A DNA stretch of 64,000 nt from Gelidibacter sediminis (GTDB lineage: Bacteria; Bacteroidota; Bacteroidia; Flavobacteriales; Flavobacteriaceae). The notes beneath the pieces were generated by a model. It ran no database searches and was not told where the DNA came from. It saw nothing but the letters and a program-made list of their open reading frames with translations. Shown one piece after another: positions 25,953 through 34,870 of this stretch; position 1 is the stretch's first letter; the number at the start of each line of letters is the position of its first letter. A program made the position numbers and the translations under genes. The stretch spans positions 62,001 through 126,000 of the forward strand of contig NZ_SOBW01000007.1 in the NCBI RefSeq assembly GCF_004364975.1, in the 5' to 3' direction.

Positions 25953-26396
25953 TTAGTTTATAGGCCGTACTTCGTTGTATTTTATAACATGAGACAATAC
26001 AATCTGTGTTTTTGTTTCACCATAAACTATGAGCTGGTCTATAAAACTTTCCAAATGTTTCTGGTTTTTTAAGACCACTTCCATAACAATGTTTTCATTG
26101 CCTGTAATTCTATAACAATTCAGAACCTCGTCGTAAGTTTTTACCTTTTCTAAAAATGGCTTAAGCATTCCCATAAATGCCCGTAAGGTAATAATGGCCT
26201 TGAGCTGGTATCCTGCTTCAAATGGCGACACAAAAGCGTGGTACCCTTGGATAATACCGGCATCTTCCATTTTTTTGATTCGTTCAGAAACGGCGGGCGA
26301 ACTCACTCCTACTTGTCGGCCAATTTCAGCATTAGATTGGCGTGCATTATTCTGCAAACACGTTAAAATCTTCCAATTAAGGGTATCTATGCTCAT
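25953..26396 (-). CDS. Lrp/AsnC family transcriptional regulator
   Basis: A 147-residue regulator with an N-terminal winged HTH (DTLNWKILTCLQNNARQSNAEIGRQVGVSSPAVSERIKKMEDAGII, about 3-47) and a C-terminal RAM/AsnC ligand-binding domain (KAIITLRAF, NCYRITGNENIVMEVVLKN). Lrp-type proteins respond to amino acids and form octamers. It is convergent with ypdA and divergent from the next small gene; a TATATTTG box (26435-26442, minus) lies 38 bases upstream. Confidence 0.9.
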   Translation of the reverse strand: MSIDTLNWKILTCLQNNARQSNAEIGRQVGVSSPAVSERIKKMEDAGIIQGYHAFVSPFEAGYQLKAIITLRAFMGMLKPFLEKVKTYDEVLNCYRITGNENIVMEVVLKNQKHLESFIDQLIVYGETKTQIVLSHVIKYNEVRPIN

Positions 26397-26434
26397 ATTA
26401 AATAAAATTAACTTAATTGCTTTAATTATTAAAG

Positions 26435-26442
26435 CAAATATA
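26435..26442 (-). promoter_or_regulatory. -7 box of the lrp-like gene
   Basis: TATATTTG on the minus strand. Confidence 0.5.
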
Positions 26443-26486
26443 CACTATTACTTTAAAACCGATTATAATAGCTCTTCTTTTGTCTG

Positions 26487-26494
26487 TAAATTTG
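26487..26494 (+). promoter_or_regulatory. -7 box that decides the next start
   Basis: TAAATTTG lies downstream of a possible ATG at 26480 and 22 bases before ATG 26516, supporting the later start. Confidence 0.5.
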
Positions 26495-26515
26495 ATAAAT
26501 TACTATTGTGTAAAA

Positions 26516-26911
26516 ATGTTGTATCCAATTCCATCGCATCTGCCAGATTCGCCTATTTATAAAAAGGCCATGGATATTATTACCCTCTCTAGAAGCATTT
26601 CTACCTATTTGAATCAAGATTTATCATATTTAAAATCAGACGGTTCTGAAGATGAGCATATTTATTTTTCTGGAGATATCGTTCAGCAGTCAACCTCATT
26701 AGCACCTGAAATTGTCAATGCTGAGTTAGAGCGTCACTCTGACAAGAAATACAAGCATATTGCTACCTTAGAACGTTTAACAGCATTACTTTACAAAAAC
26801 TGCCGCCGTTTGGAAAAAAGTCACAGTAACGGTCGAGATTACCTTCCAATTCTAAGAAGTGAATTAAAAAAATTCAGACGCTTACAACGTACGTGGATGA
26901 TGACCTTATAA
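26516..26911 (+). CDS. Conserved small cytoplasmic protein of unknown function
   Basis: A 131-residue soluble protein beginning MLYPIPSHLPDSP. It is mostly helical by composition, with many charged residues and a basic C-terminal helix (LRSELKKFRRLQRTWMMTL). No family recognised; I believe similar proteins occur across flavobacteria, but that is memory, not a search. The frame opens at 26480, yet a promoter box at 26487-26494 makes ATG 26516 more likely. It is divergent from the Lrp-like gene and convergent with sigZ. Confidence 0.6.
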   Translation: MLYPIPSHLPDSPIYKKAMDIITLSRSISTYLNQDLSYLKSDGSEDEHIYFSGDIVQQSTSLAPEIVNAELERHSDKKYKHIATLERLTALLYKNCRRLEKSHSNGRDYLPILRSELKKFRRLQRTWMMTL

Positions 26912-26947
26912 ATTTTAAAATTTATAAATAATTCAAACTTTATCAAC

Positions 26948-27487
26948 TTAGTGACATACTTTACAGTATTCACGTTCCTTTAATTGGCCAACTAAATACC
27001 CATCATCATTAAGTTTAAAATCACAACAGTCTACAAAGCCTTTTGATATAAGCTTTCGGCCACGTTGAATTTGAGATTTGATGGTGGGTAAAGGCCGATT
27101 TAAACGCTCTGAAATTTGAGTTTGTTTGAGTCCTTGTATATCTGCCAGTACTAATGGGTCTCTATACTTCTTAGGTAAATTTTTGATGATGCCACGTAAA
27201 CAATCTTCCTTAGTATGTTCATTTGTCTGGCCTTCTTGCACCAAATCTTCACGTGTGTCCAAAGCGTCAAGTTTCTGTTGTCTAAAATAATCCATCACCG
27301 TATATCGTGCCACAGCAAACACCCATGCTTTTAACTTGGAGGCATCTTCCAGAGTATCATGTTTTATATGCACTTTTATGAAGGTTTCTTGAAGCAAGTC
27401 ATCTGCAACTGTATCGTTCTTTACTTTACTTAAAATAAAGTTCTTCACATCTTCCGCATATAAATTCCAAACAGTTTGTGTTTTCAT
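26948..27487 (-). CDS. sigZ: ECF-type sigma factor SigZ
   Basis: A 179-residue sigma-70 family factor. Region 2 spans about 1-75 (DDLLQETFIKVH, KLKAWVFAVARYTVMDYFRQQK); region 4 about 95-155 (LPKKYRDPLVLADIQGLKQTQISERLNRPLPTIKSQIQRGRKLI). The last 27 residues carry FVDCCDFKL and EYCKVCH, a Cys/His patch that could bind metal, like the cysteine-rich tails of metal-sensing ECF factors. No anti-sigma gene is adjacent. On the same strand, 76 bases upstream, is a gene for an 11-cysteine peptide, with a terminator between them. This suggests metal-responsive control of itself and the peptide. Confidence 0.88.
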   Translation of the reverse strand: MKTQTVWNLYAEDVKNFILSKVKNDTVADDLLQETFIKVHIKHDTLEDASKLKAWVFAVARYTVMDYFRQQKLDALDTREDLVQEGQTNEHTKEDCLRGIIKNLPKKYRDPLVLADIQGLKQTQISERLNRPLPTIKSQIQRGRKLISKGFVDCCDFKLNDDGYLVGQLKEREYCKVCH

Positions 27488-27498
27488 TTGCGTGTATT

Positions 27499-27539
27499 AA
27501 AAAAGAGTCTGCTTAGTATAAAATTACAAAACAGACTCT
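27499..27539 (-). terminator. Terminator between the Cys-rich peptide gene and sigZ
   Basis: On the minus strand AGAGTCTG pairs with CAGACTCT around a 20-base loop and is followed by TTTTTT. Read-through would be needed for transcripts from the upstream promoter to reach sigZ. Confidence 0.75.
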
Positions 27540-27563
27540 CATAATTACCATTTTAAACTAAGC

Positions 27564-27665
27564 TTAACAGTTACAGTTTTTACAGGTACAGTTCTCACAC
27601 GTACATCCTGCACAATTTCCTCTTTGACAATTATCGCAATTACACGCACATTCTTTAGTATTCAT
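27564..27665 (-). CDS. 33-residue metallothionein-like Cys-rich peptide
   Basis: Short ORF (ATG 27665 to TAA 27564) encoding 33 residues of which 11 are cysteine, arranged as CxCxC, CxxC, CxC, CxxCxC, CxxCxC (for example CTCENCTCKNCNC at the C-terminus) with no aromatic residues. This is the composition of a metallothionein: a cytoplasmic buffer for Zn, Cu or Cd. It is not a recognised bacterial SmtA/GatA family, which have His residues and are longer. The gene has an ECF-like promoter (27693-27720), its own terminator and lies directly upstream of sigZ. Confidence 0.75.
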   Translation of the reverse strand: MNTKECACNCDNCQRGNCAGCTCENCTCKNCNC

Positions 27666-27692
27666 AAGATTTAATATTTAAGGTTCATGTAA

Positions 27693-27720
27693 TAGACGTA
27701 AAAAGCTTAAAAAAGATGCA
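27693..27720 (-). promoter_or_regulatory. ECF-like promoter of the Cys-rich peptide gene
   Basis: On the minus strand TGCATC, a 16-base spacer, then CGTCTA, 28 bases before the ATG. The CGTC -10 core and 16-base spacing match the promoters at the other ECF sigma locus (52137-52225) but the -35 differs, as expected if SigZ reads it. Confidence 0.5.
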
Positions 27721-27794
27721 TTTGCTGGGTTTTATTTTTAAATATTTAATTAATTTCTAATGATGAACGAACTTTAAAATTTGGATTTTTGTTT

Positions 27795-28085
27795 GATAAG
27801 CCACTCACACAAGCTTTGCGTTAGTTTAAATGCGTTTCGACATTCTGTTTAAATTTCTTAGGATCCCGTAAAAAGGCGGGATAAGCGTCTCACACAAGTT
27901 TTGCGAAAACAAGTACGCTTCAAGATTTGGCTTAAATTATTTGAGATCCCGCTCAAAAGCGGGATAAGCGACTCACGCAAGTTTTAAAAAAACAGGTACG
28001 CTTCAAGATTTGGCTTAAGTCTCTTGAGATCCCGCTCAAAAGCGGGATAAGCGACTCACACAAGTTTTGCGAAAAGCAAAACTTG
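27795..28085. repeat. Tandem 83-85 bp repeat with embedded hairpins, about 3.5 copies
   Basis: Unit starts (GATAAGC...) at 27795, 27880, 27963 and 28046, so periods of 85, 83 and 83. Each unit reads GATAAGCGACTCACACAAG, an AT-rich part with TACGCTTCAAGATTTGGCTT, then GATCCCGC-NNNNNN-GCGGGAT, a hairpin at the unit boundary. The two middle copies are nearly identical; the first is diverged and the last truncated. The stretch fills the space between the Cys-rich peptide gene and the icmF stop and has no ORF of note. Confidence 0.85.
28061..28085 (-). terminator. Hairpin just after icmF
   Basis: CAAGTTTTGC and GCAAAACTTG pair perfectly over 10 bp with a GAAAA loop, 10 bases past the icmF stop. 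There is no poly-T tract, so it may work with the following GATCCCGC hairpins to terminate or protect the transcript. Confidence 0.55.
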
Positions 28086-28094
28086 GTTCGCTGC

Positions 28095-31000
28095 TTACAT
28101 GTTTCTTCTGTACTGACCTCCAACTTCAAATAACGCATCTGTTATCTGGCCTAAAGAGCATACTTTACAGACTTCCATCAAAGCTTCAAAGATGTTTTCA
28201 TTGTTTATGGCCTTATGCTGAAGCTCTCTTAACAAATTATCAGTGTCATTTCTTTGGTGCAGGTTTTCAAGTGTTTTGATCTGGAATTGCTTCTCTTCTT
28301 CCGTTGCTCTAATCACTTCTTTCGGAATCACCGTTGGGGAGCCCTTACTACTTAAGAACGTATTGACACCAATAATTGGGAACTCACCGTTATGTTTCAA
28401 AGTCTCATAGTACAAGCTTTCTTCCTGAATTTTACTGCGCTGATACATTGTTTCCATCGCACCAAGCACACCACCGCGTTCCGTAATGCGATCAAATTCT
28501 AACAAGACTGCCTCTTCAACCAAATCAGTCAATTCTTCAATAATGAAAGAGCCTTGAATTGGGTTCTCATTCTTTGCTAGTCCTAATTCTTTATTGATGA
28601 TCAACTGAATGGCCATGGCTCTACGTACAGACTCTTCTGTAGGCGTTGTTATGGCTTCATCATAGGCATTGGTATGTAACGAGTTACAGTTGTCATAAAT
28701 AGCATATAAGGCCTGCAAAGTGGTACGGATATCATTAAAGTCAATTTCCTGAGCATGTAAACTACGTCCTGAAGTTTGGATATGATACTTCAACATTTGC
28801 GCTCTCGGATCAGCACCATACTTATTTTTCATCGCTTTAGCCCATATCTTACGCGCTACGCGACCAATCACAGCATATTCTGGATCGATACCATTCGAGA
28901 AAAAGAAGGACAGGTTTGGACCAAATTTATTGATATCCATCCCTCTACTTAAATAATACTCTACATAAGTAAATCCGTTAGACAACGTCAAGGCCAATTG
29001 GGTAATTGGATTCGCGCCCGCTTCTGCAATATGATATCCAGAAATAGACACCGAATAAAAGTTACGGACATTATTTTCAATAAAATACTCTTGTACATCG
29101 CCCATCAATCGTAAAGCGAATTCGGTAGAGAAAATACACGTGTTTTGCGCCTGATCCTCTTTTAAAATATCTGCTTGAACGGTCCCTCTTACCTGAGCAA
29201 TCGTTTTGGTTTTAATATCTTGGTAAACCTCATTTGGTAATACTTCGTCTCCAGTAACACCTAATAACATCAATCCTAAACCATCATTAGTCTCTGGCAA
29301 ATCGCCATTATAGGTTGGCCTGTCAACTCCTTTTTCTTTATAAATGTTGGCAATTTTAGTCTCAACTTCTTTTTCTAATCCATTTTCCTTGATATACAAT
29401 TCACATTGCTGATCAATTGCTGCATTCATAAAGAAGCCTAATAACATTGGTGCAGGACCATTGATGGTCATGCTCACAGAGGTCATGGCATGAGTTAGAT
29501 TAAATCCAGAATACAGTTTTTTGGCATCATCCAAACAGCAGATACTAACACCTGCATTCCCAATTTTCCCGTAAATATCAGGACGTAGATCTGGATCATT
29601 GCCATACAATGTCACACTATCAAACGCTGTAGATAGCCGTTTGGCCGGCAATCCCATACTTACGTAATGAAAACGCCTGTTGGTCCGTTCAGGTCCGCCC
29701 TCGCCAGCAAACATACGTGCTGGATCTTCACCGGTGCGTTTAAAAGGGTATAAGCCTGCGGTAAACGGGAATTCACCCGGTACATTTTCTTGAAGCACCC
29801 ATCTTAAGATATCGCCCCAAGCTTGGTATTTTGGCAAAGCCACCTTGGGTATTTGTATGTGAGAAAGGGATTCTGTGTGTGTTTCAATTTTTATTTCCTT
29901 ATCTCTCACTTTAAATGAATAGATAGGATTTTTATATGAATTAACTTTTTCGTTCCATCCCATTAACACTTCCCAGTTATAAGGATCGAGGTTAAGCTTT
30001 ACTCGGTCAAATTCGCCTATTAATAATTTAACGAAATCATTTTGCGTTTCTGACTTTGAATAAATAGACTTACTATCAATACCTGCTTTATCCAATTCTG
30101 GTGTCTTACCTATTACGGATTCTAGTGTTTTGTAAATTCCATAGAGTTTCTGAGCGACTTCTACCTGTTCCGTAGCCGTTTTATCGTAAGCACGGTTACT
30201 TTCGGCAATTTCTGATAAGTAGCGTGTTCTGGCCGGTGGGATGACAAAAATCTTTTCGCTCATTTCTTGCGATATGGTAAAGGTAGATTTCAAGTCGGCC
30301 TCCGTTTTCTCCATAACCTTATCCATGATGGCCTTGTACAGTGTGTTCATTCCCGGATCATTGAATTGAGAGGCAATAGTTCCGAAGACCGGTAAATCAC
30401 TTTGGTCCACATCCCACAGTTGGTGGTTGCGCGTGTATTGTTTTTTTACATCACGTAAGGCATCCAATGAACCGCGTTTATCAAATTTATTAATGGCTAC
30501 CAAATCAGCAAAATCCAGCATATCAATCTTTTCCAATTGTGTGGCTGCACCAAATTCGGGAGTCATCACATAAAGTGACACATCAGAATGTTCAATTATT
30601 TCAGTATCTGACTGACCAATACCTGATGTTTCCAAAATAATCAAATCATAATTTGCGGCCTTCAGCACCTCAATAGCTTCATTGACATACTTTGATAAAG
30701 CTAAATTGGATTGTCTAGTGGCCAAACTACGCATGTACACACGTGGACTATTAATGGCATTCATACGAATACGGTCTCCCAATAAGGCACCTCCAGTTTT
30801 ACGTTTTGATGGATCCACAGAAATTAAGCCTACGGTCTTTTCAGGAAAATCAATTAAAAATCGACGCACCAATTCATCAACCAATGACGATTTACCAGCT
30901 CCTCCAGTTCCTGTAATTCCGAGCACAGGAGTTTTGGAACCTTTATTTTTTTCGTGAATCTTATCTAAAATAGGTTTCGCTACTTCAGGAAAATTTTCTG

Positions 31001-31517
31001 CTGAAGAGATAATCCTAGCTATGGCTTTAGGGTTCTTACTTTTCAATTGCTCCACTTCATTTCCAAGCACATCACCAATGGCGTAATCAGATGTTTCTAC
31101 CAAATCATTAATCATGCCCTGCAACCCTAATTCCCGTCCATCATCAGGTGCGTAGATTCTGGTAATACCATAATCCATGAGTTCTTTAATTTCCTCAGGT
31201 AGAATCACACCGCCACCACCGCCAAATATCTTGATATGGCCAGCACCTTTTTCATTCAACAAATCATACATGTATTTAAAATACTCATTATGTCCACCTT
31301 GGTAAGAAGTTAAAGCAATTGCGTTTGCATCTTCTTGAATGGCCGTATTTACCACCTCTTCCACACTTCTATCATGGCCTAAGTGAATTACTTCTACGCC
31401 TGTTGATTGTATGATGCGTCTCATGATATTTATGGCGGCATCGTGGCCGTCAAAAAGAGAAGCTGCAGTTACTATTCTAACTTTATGTTTGGGTTTATAG
31501 GGTGTTACTTGTATCAT
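28095..31517 (-). CDS. icmF: Fused isobutyryl-CoA mutase with built-in G-protein chaperone
   Basis: A 1140-residue adenosylcobalamin enzyme in three parts: B12-binding domain (about 10-150) with the cobalt-ligand histidine in FDGHDAAIN (H25) and LGHDRS; a MeaB-like GTPase (about 195-420) with P-loop [12 protein letters not shown] and NKFDKRG; and the mutase barrel (about 570-1140). In the barrel [21 protein letters not shown] and DQAQNTCIF (Gln where methylmalonyl-CoA mutase has the Arg of VRNTYI) point to isobutyryl-/n-butyryl-CoA rather than methylmalonyl-CoA. It interconverts these in branched-chain acid metabolism, with the GTPase loading the cofactor. A TAAATTTG box lies 28 bases upstream. 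Confidence 0.94.
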   Translation of the reverse strand: MIQVTPYKPKHKVRIVTAASLFDGHDAAINIMRRIIQSTGVEVIHLGHDRSVEEVVNTAIQEDANAIALTSYQGGHNEYFKYMYDLLNEKGAGHIKIFGGGGGVILPEEIKELMDYGITRIYAPDDGRELGLQGMINDLVETSDYAIGDVLGNEVEQLKSKNPKAIARIISSAENFPEVAKPILDKIHEKNKGSKTPVLGITGTGGAGKSSLVDELVRRFLIDFPEKTVGLISVDPSKRKTGGALLGDRIRMNAINSPRVYMRSLATRQSNLALSKYVNEAIEVLKAANYDLIILETSGIGQSDTEIIEHSDVSLYVMTPEFGAATQLEKIDMLDFADLVAINKFDKRGSLDALRDVKKQYTRNHQLWDVDQSDLPVFGTIASQFNDPGMNTLYKAIMDKVMEKTEADLKSTFTISQEMSEKIFVIPPARTRYLSEIAESNRAYDKTATEQVEVAQKLYGIYKTLESVIGKTPELDKAGIDSKSIYSKSETQNDFVKLLIGEFDRVKLNLDPYNWEVLMGWNEKVNSYKNPIYSFKVRDKEIKIETHTESLSHIQIPKVALPKYQAWGDILRWVLQENVPGEFPFTAGLYPFKRTGEDPARMFAGEGGPERTNRRFHYVSMGLPAKRLSTAFDSVTLYGNDPDLRPDIYGKIGNAGVSICCLDDAKKLYSGFNLTHAMTSVSMTINGPAPMLLGFFMNAAIDQQCELYIKENGLEKEVETKIANIYKEKGVDRPTYNGDLPETNDGLGLMLLGVTGDEVLPNEVYQDIKTKTIAQVRGTVQADILKEDQAQNTCIFSTEFALRLMGDVQEYFIENNVRNFYSVSISGYHIAEAGANPITQLALTLSNGFTYVEYYLSRGMDINKFGPNLSFFFSNGIDPEYAVIGRVARKIWAKAMKNKYGADPRAQMLKYHIQTSGRSLHAQEIDFNDIRTTLQALYAIYDNCNSLHTNAYDEAITTPTEESVRRAMAIQLIINKELGLAKNENPIQGSFIIEELTDLVEEAVLLEFDRITERGGVLGAMETMYQRSKIQEESLYYETLKHNGEFPIIGVNTFLSSKGSPTVIPKEVIRATEEEKQFQIKTLENLHQRNDTDNLLRELQHKAINNENIFEALMEVCKVCSLGQITDALFEVGGQYRRNM

Positions 31518-31544
31518 ATGTAAAAATTAGATTTATACCTCTCG

Positions 31545-31552
31545 CAAATTTA
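31545..31552 (-). promoter_or_regulatory. -7 box of icmF
   Basis: TAAATTTG on the minus strand, 28 bases before ATG 31517. No cobalamin riboswitch is visible in the 282-base gap. Confidence 0.5.
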
Positions 31553-31799
31553 CAGATTTTATAAAAGAAGCACACATTTATTGTCAATAGTTTAGTGAAG
31601 GATTAACCATCATCATCCCACCAATTTTCTGATCACGACTACTGTATAATTATATATTTAGCCAGTAAATAGAGACTATTTTTAAGATTCGAGGAGCGAA
31701 TTCCAATACTTCGGCATGAATAGTGTTTAAAAGCCCTAAACAATCATAATTTAAAACTATTTAATTTATTTTTGAACACACTAATAAAAATCAATTGTT

Positions 31800-32504
31800 A
31801 TGAAAAAATCCCTATTTATACTATTTACCATTTTTACCTTAAATTCTTGTGCAGAACTACAAAGTGTAGTGGACTCCTTACCGCAAGGTGGTGTTATGAG
31901 TAATACAGATATAGCTAACGGGTTAAGGCAGGCACTCGATTTTGGTATCGAAAAACAAGTTACAAAATTAACGCAAACTGATGGTTTTTATAAAAATGAT
32001 CTGGTCAAGATCTTACTTCCTGCCGAATTACAAAAGGTTGACAAAGGCTTAAGGGATATTGGATTGAGCAGTTTGGCCGATGAAGGTATAAAAGCATTAA
32101 ATAGAGCGGCTGAGGACGCCGTTAAAGAGGCCACTCCTATTTTTGTAGGCGCCGTAAAAGAAATCACTTTTGCTGATGCTAAAACAATTCTTTTAGGTGC
32201 TGATGATGCTGCTACACAATACCTCACTTCAAAAACCAAAACCTCATTATATGATAAGTTTCATCCGGTAATCAACAATTCATTTGCGAAAGTAGGGGCA
32301 GATCAAATTTGGGAAAACCTAATCAACCGTTACAATGCCATTCCATTTACAAATAAGGTGAATCCTAATTTGACAGATTACGTTACCGAAGAAGCATTAA
32401 AAGGCGTGTATACCATGATTGCTGTTGAAGAAAATGAAATTAGAAATAAAATAGGCGCGAGAACGACTGATTTATTGCGAAGAGTTTTTGCGCTTCAAGA
32501 TTAA
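31800..32504 (+). CDS. DUF4197 lipoprotein
   Basis: A 234-residue predicted lipoprotein (lipobox NSCAE, Cys17). The mature part is all-alpha and matches DUF4197: NGLRQALDFGIEKQVTKL, DGFYKNDLVKILLPAELQKV, LNRAAEDAVKEATPIFVGAVKEITFADAKTIL, GADDAATQYLTSKT, NPNLTDYVTEEALKGVYTMIA. The function is unknown. It is single-gene; a strong terminator-like hairpin follows 130 bases later. Confidence 0.88.
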   Translation: MKKSLFILFTIFTLNSCAELQSVVDSLPQGGVMSNTDIANGLRQALDFGIEKQVTKLTQTDGFYKNDLVKILLPAELQKVDKGLRDIGLSSLADEGIKALNRAAEDAVKEATPIFVGAVKEITFADAKTILLGADDAATQYLTSKTKTSLYDKFHPVINNSFAKVGADQIWENLINRYNAIPFTNKVNPNLTDYVTEEALKGVYTMIAVEENEIRNKIGARTTDLLRRVFALQD

Positions 32505-32634
32505 TTGGCCTTCAATTTAATAATTCAGTAATGCTAATTTAACTTTAAAAAATTATAAAGGTTTTAATTTTGATGCACCAAATAAACTATCGTTTTTATA
32601 ATTAGATTGGTTTTGCAGGAGTTAGTCAGAATCC

Positions 32635-32672
32635 AAAAAAGGTCGGTTTAGAAATAAACTGGCCTTTTTTTT
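32635..32672 (+). terminator. Strong terminator-like hairpin
   Basis: A 16-bp stem (32635-32650 with 32655-32670, two G-T pairs) closed by a GAAA tetraloop and running into poly-T. It lies 130 bases past the DUF4197 stop, so it ends either that transcript or a short independent RNA. Confidence 0.75.
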
Positions 32673-32743
32673 AATGTTTTTACGTTTTTAACATGCTGCA
32701 TATCACAATTTTAAATATATTTAACTTTCAAACTGTTGTAGTC

Positions 32744-32947
32744 ATGAAAAAATTATTAGAAATTAAATCGCATCAAACCCAACTACAAACACGTTACAAA
32801 CAACTTGTTGAACAAGCTTACAACCTACGTCAAACAGATCATGCCTTAAGTGATATTTCAGAGTACAAAGCGATTAAGCTTTTAAACAAACTGAATCGAC
32901 TTAAATATTTGAACCGGGAAACATCACGGCCCAAGACCATGGCATAA
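32744..32947 (+). CDS. Small helical protein, Lacal_2735-like (copy 1)
   Basis: A 67-residue protein: a helical core LQTRYKQLVEQAYNLRQTDHALSD.SEYKAIKLLNKLNRLK, resembling the flavobacterial Lacal_2735 family (pattern YKKL.EEAY.LS..D...SD...A..I...I). The function is unknown. The frame can be extended to 32693, but ATG 32744 (MKKLLEIKS) starts the conserved part. A second member follows at 33023. Confidence 0.6.
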   Translation: MKKLLEIKSHQTQLQTRYKQLVEQAYNLRQTDHALSDISEYKAIKLLNKLNRLKYLNRETSRPKTMA

Positions 32948-33022
32948 TTTACCAAATAATTAACTTTCTCAATACGTCTTTAACCATCTTCCTTACGTAT
33001 CTATAGTTTAACCTAATAACCT

Positions 33023-33250
33023 ATGAATACACAATTTTGTAAAGTCGGAAAAATAAAATTTAGCCTGAATGAGGTCTTAAATTTAAAGGATATTGAGAAC
33101 AATTATTTAAAGTTTACAGAAGAAGCTTACAATATGCTACAAACAGATACGAGTTTGAGTGACTTTCTCTATCATGAAGCATCCAAATTGAGAAAAATCA
33201 TACTGAATCTGAAAAATGCTCAATCTAATGATGTTGATGCAGCGTTTTAA
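33023..33250 (+). CDS. Small helical protein, Lacal_2735-like (copy 2)
   Basis: A 75-residue paralogue of the preceding small protein; the shared core is Y.KF.EEAYNMLQTDTSLSDFLYHEASKLRKIILNLK. A different N-terminus (MNTQFCKVGKIKFSLNEVLNLKDI) replaces the basic one of copy 1. Its last 26 bases overlap the 3' end of the convergent BtuF-like gene. The function is unknown; a stress or starvation role has not been shown as far as I know. Confidence 0.6.
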   Translation: MNTQFCKVGKIKFSLNEVLNLKDIENNYLKFTEEAYNMLQTDTSLSDFLYHEASKLRKIILNLKNAQSNDVDAAF

Positions 33251-34007
33251 AATAATCGAACGCCTTTAGTAATCGGGATCCATACCAAGAAAACATCTCA
33301 CCGTCTACTATACTTATGGTGGCCTTAGGGAAATAGTCTTGGATGATTAATTTGTGTTCTTGTTTAAATGGAAATGGTTCACTGGACAAAAAGACAAGAT
33401 CTGGAGATTCAGGTAATTTAGCATTTAGGAGAATTTCAGGATAACGCTGCTGACTTCCAAAATAATTTAGGAAGCCACTTTCTGTTAATAATTCATTTAT
33501 AAACGTTTCACTTGCCGCCACCATCCATGGGTTTTTCCAAATGAAGTAAGCCACACTTTTTTTTGGTTTATCTTTTATAAAAGCAGCTAACTCCCTTCTT
33601 TTTTCTTGTATACTATTTATTAATCTATATGCTGTTTGTTCTTTCGAAAAAAGCAGTCCATATTGTTCAATCAATCCTATAGCATCTTCAAAAGTATTGA
33701 CATCGCTAATATGCACTGGGGCTAATTTTTCTAGCTCCTCAACCATAGCTATCGTATTCTCCTCTTTATTGCACAAAATGAGATCCGGATGTAAATCCTT
33801 AATTTTACTAAGGTGAACTTGCTTAGTCCCTCCAACAACAGTTTTATGTTGAAGGAGATGATTGGGATGGACACAGAATTTTGTAATACCAACAATAGCC
33901 TCTTCGAGACCTAAATCAACCAACAGTTCCGTTTGGGAAGGTACCAAGGAGACAATACGTTTTGGGGTGTGGATTAAATTAACAGATCTATGAAGTTGAT
34001 CCTTCAT
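33225..34007 (-). CDS. BtuF-like substrate-binding protein without a signal peptide
   Basis: A 260-residue helical-backbone metal-receptor fold: IVSLVPSQTELLVDLGLEEAIVGIT (about 19-43), HPDLILCNKEEN, a long central helix (residues 110-150), VAYFIWKNPWMVAASETFINELL and LVFLSSEPFPFKQEH. This is the class III ABC-binding-protein family for cobalamin or haem/iron chelates. It begins MKDQLHRSVN with no signal peptide or lipobox, so it seems cytoplasmic. No BtuC/BtuD partner is near. It lies 14 bases after pyrF on the same strand. The B12 enzymes IcmF and NrdJ flank the region, which makes cobalamin a reasonable guess. Confidence 0.75.
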   Translation of the reverse strand: MKDQLHRSVNLIHTPKRIVSLVPSQTELLVDLGLEEAIVGITKFCVHPNHLLQHKTVVGGTKQVHLSKIKDLHPDLILCNKEENTIAMVEELEKLAPVHISDVNTFEDAIGLIEQYGLLFSKEQTAYRLINSIQEKRRELAAFIKDKPKKSVAYFIWKNPWMVAASETFINELLTESGFLNYFGSQQRYPEILLNAKLPESPDLVFLSSEPFPFKQEHKLIIQDYFPKATISIVDGEMFSWYGSRLLKAFDYFKTLHQHH

Positions 34008-34021
34008 TTTAAATCATTTTA

Positions 34022-34837
34022 TTATTGATTCAATATAGCAGCCATTTCCTGCTGTAACTCTGCCGCTATTCGAGCAGCAGCTTCAGCAAAGTGTTCGTCA
34101 TTTGAGGCGTAAATAATCCCGCGTGATGAATTGATTAACAGTCCCACATCATCCGTCATGCCGTATTTGCATACCTCCTGTAGATTGCCACCTTGAGCCC
34201 CAACACCTGGCACCAATAAAAAGCTATTTGGAATTATAGTTCTGATGTCTGCCAAGAATTCCGCCTTGGTTGCCCCAACAACATACATGAGGTTATCAGC
34301 ATTTCTCCATGATCTTGAAGTTTCCAAAACATGCTTATAGACTTCCCTTCCCTCCATATGCTTTGTTTGAAAATCGAAGGCGCCATCATTAGACGTCAAT
34401 GCCAAAAGTATGGTATGCTTGTCCTTAAACTCTAAAAAAGGCTCAACCGAATCTTTACCCATATAAGGCGCTACCGTAACACTATCAAAACCTAAATCTT
34501 GCAAAAATGCCTTGGCGTACATTCGGCTTGTGTTACCAATATCACCACGTTTGGCATCGGCTATTGTAAAAATTTCAGGATGGTTCTTATTGAGGTATTG
34601 AATTGTTTTTTCAAGAGATTGCCATCCTTTTAAACCATAGGCCTCATAAAATGCCGTATTCGGTTTATATGCAACACACAAATGATGTGTAGCATCAATA
34701 ATGGCCTTGTTGAATGCAAAAATTGGATCTTCCTCAGCCAACAAATGTTGTGGTATTTTTTCTAAATCGACGTCCAAGCCTATACAAAGGAAGGAATTCT
34801 TTTTTTTAATCTGTGTTACAAGATGTTGTGTTGTCAT
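34022..34837 (-). CDS. pyrF: Orotidine 5'-phosphate decarboxylase (type 2)
   Basis: A 271-residue enzyme of UMP synthesis. Seen: [14 protein letters not shown] near 20, [19 protein letters not shown], the catalytic [11 protein letters not shown] (Asp-x-Lys-x-x-Asp, about 92), [13 protein letters not shown] and [10 protein letters not shown]. Length and motifs are the bacterial PyrF type 2 rather than the short E. coli type. The frame is open to a TTG at 34855, but that lies inside the prfA terminator; ATG 34837 is the start. Confidence 0.95.
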   Translation of the reverse strand: MTTQHLVTQIKKKNSFLCIGLDVDLEKIPQHLLAEEDPIFAFNKAIIDATHHLCVAYKPNTAFYEAYGLKGWQSLEKTIQYLNKNHPEIFTIADAKRGDIGNTSRMYAKAFLQDLGFDSVTVAPYMGKDSVEPFLEFKDKHTILLALTSNDGAFDFQTKHMEGREVYKHVLETSRSWRNADNLMYVVGATKAEFLADIRTIIPNSFLLVPGVGAQGGNLQEVCKYGMTDDVGLLINSSRGIIYASNDEHFAEAAARIAAELQQEMAAILNQ

Positions 34838-34846
34838 ACAATAAAA

Positions 34847-34866
34847 AAGCCTCAAAAAAGAGGCTT
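34847..34866 (-). terminator. Terminator between prfA and pyrF
   Basis: Minus-strand AAGCCTC and GAGGCTT with a six-base loop, followed by TTTTTT; 5 bases past the prfA stop and 10 bases before the pyrF ATG. Confidence 0.8.
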
Positions 34867-34870
34867 GTTT

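Noticed and set aside
27795-28085. CRISPR-like array from regularly spaced repeats
   Set aside because: Units are contiguous 83-85 bp tandem copies with no unique spacers, and no cas gene is present.
34838-34855. TTG start giving a longer PyrF
   Set aside because: The extra codons fall in the prfA terminator stem; ATG 34837 fits the family.
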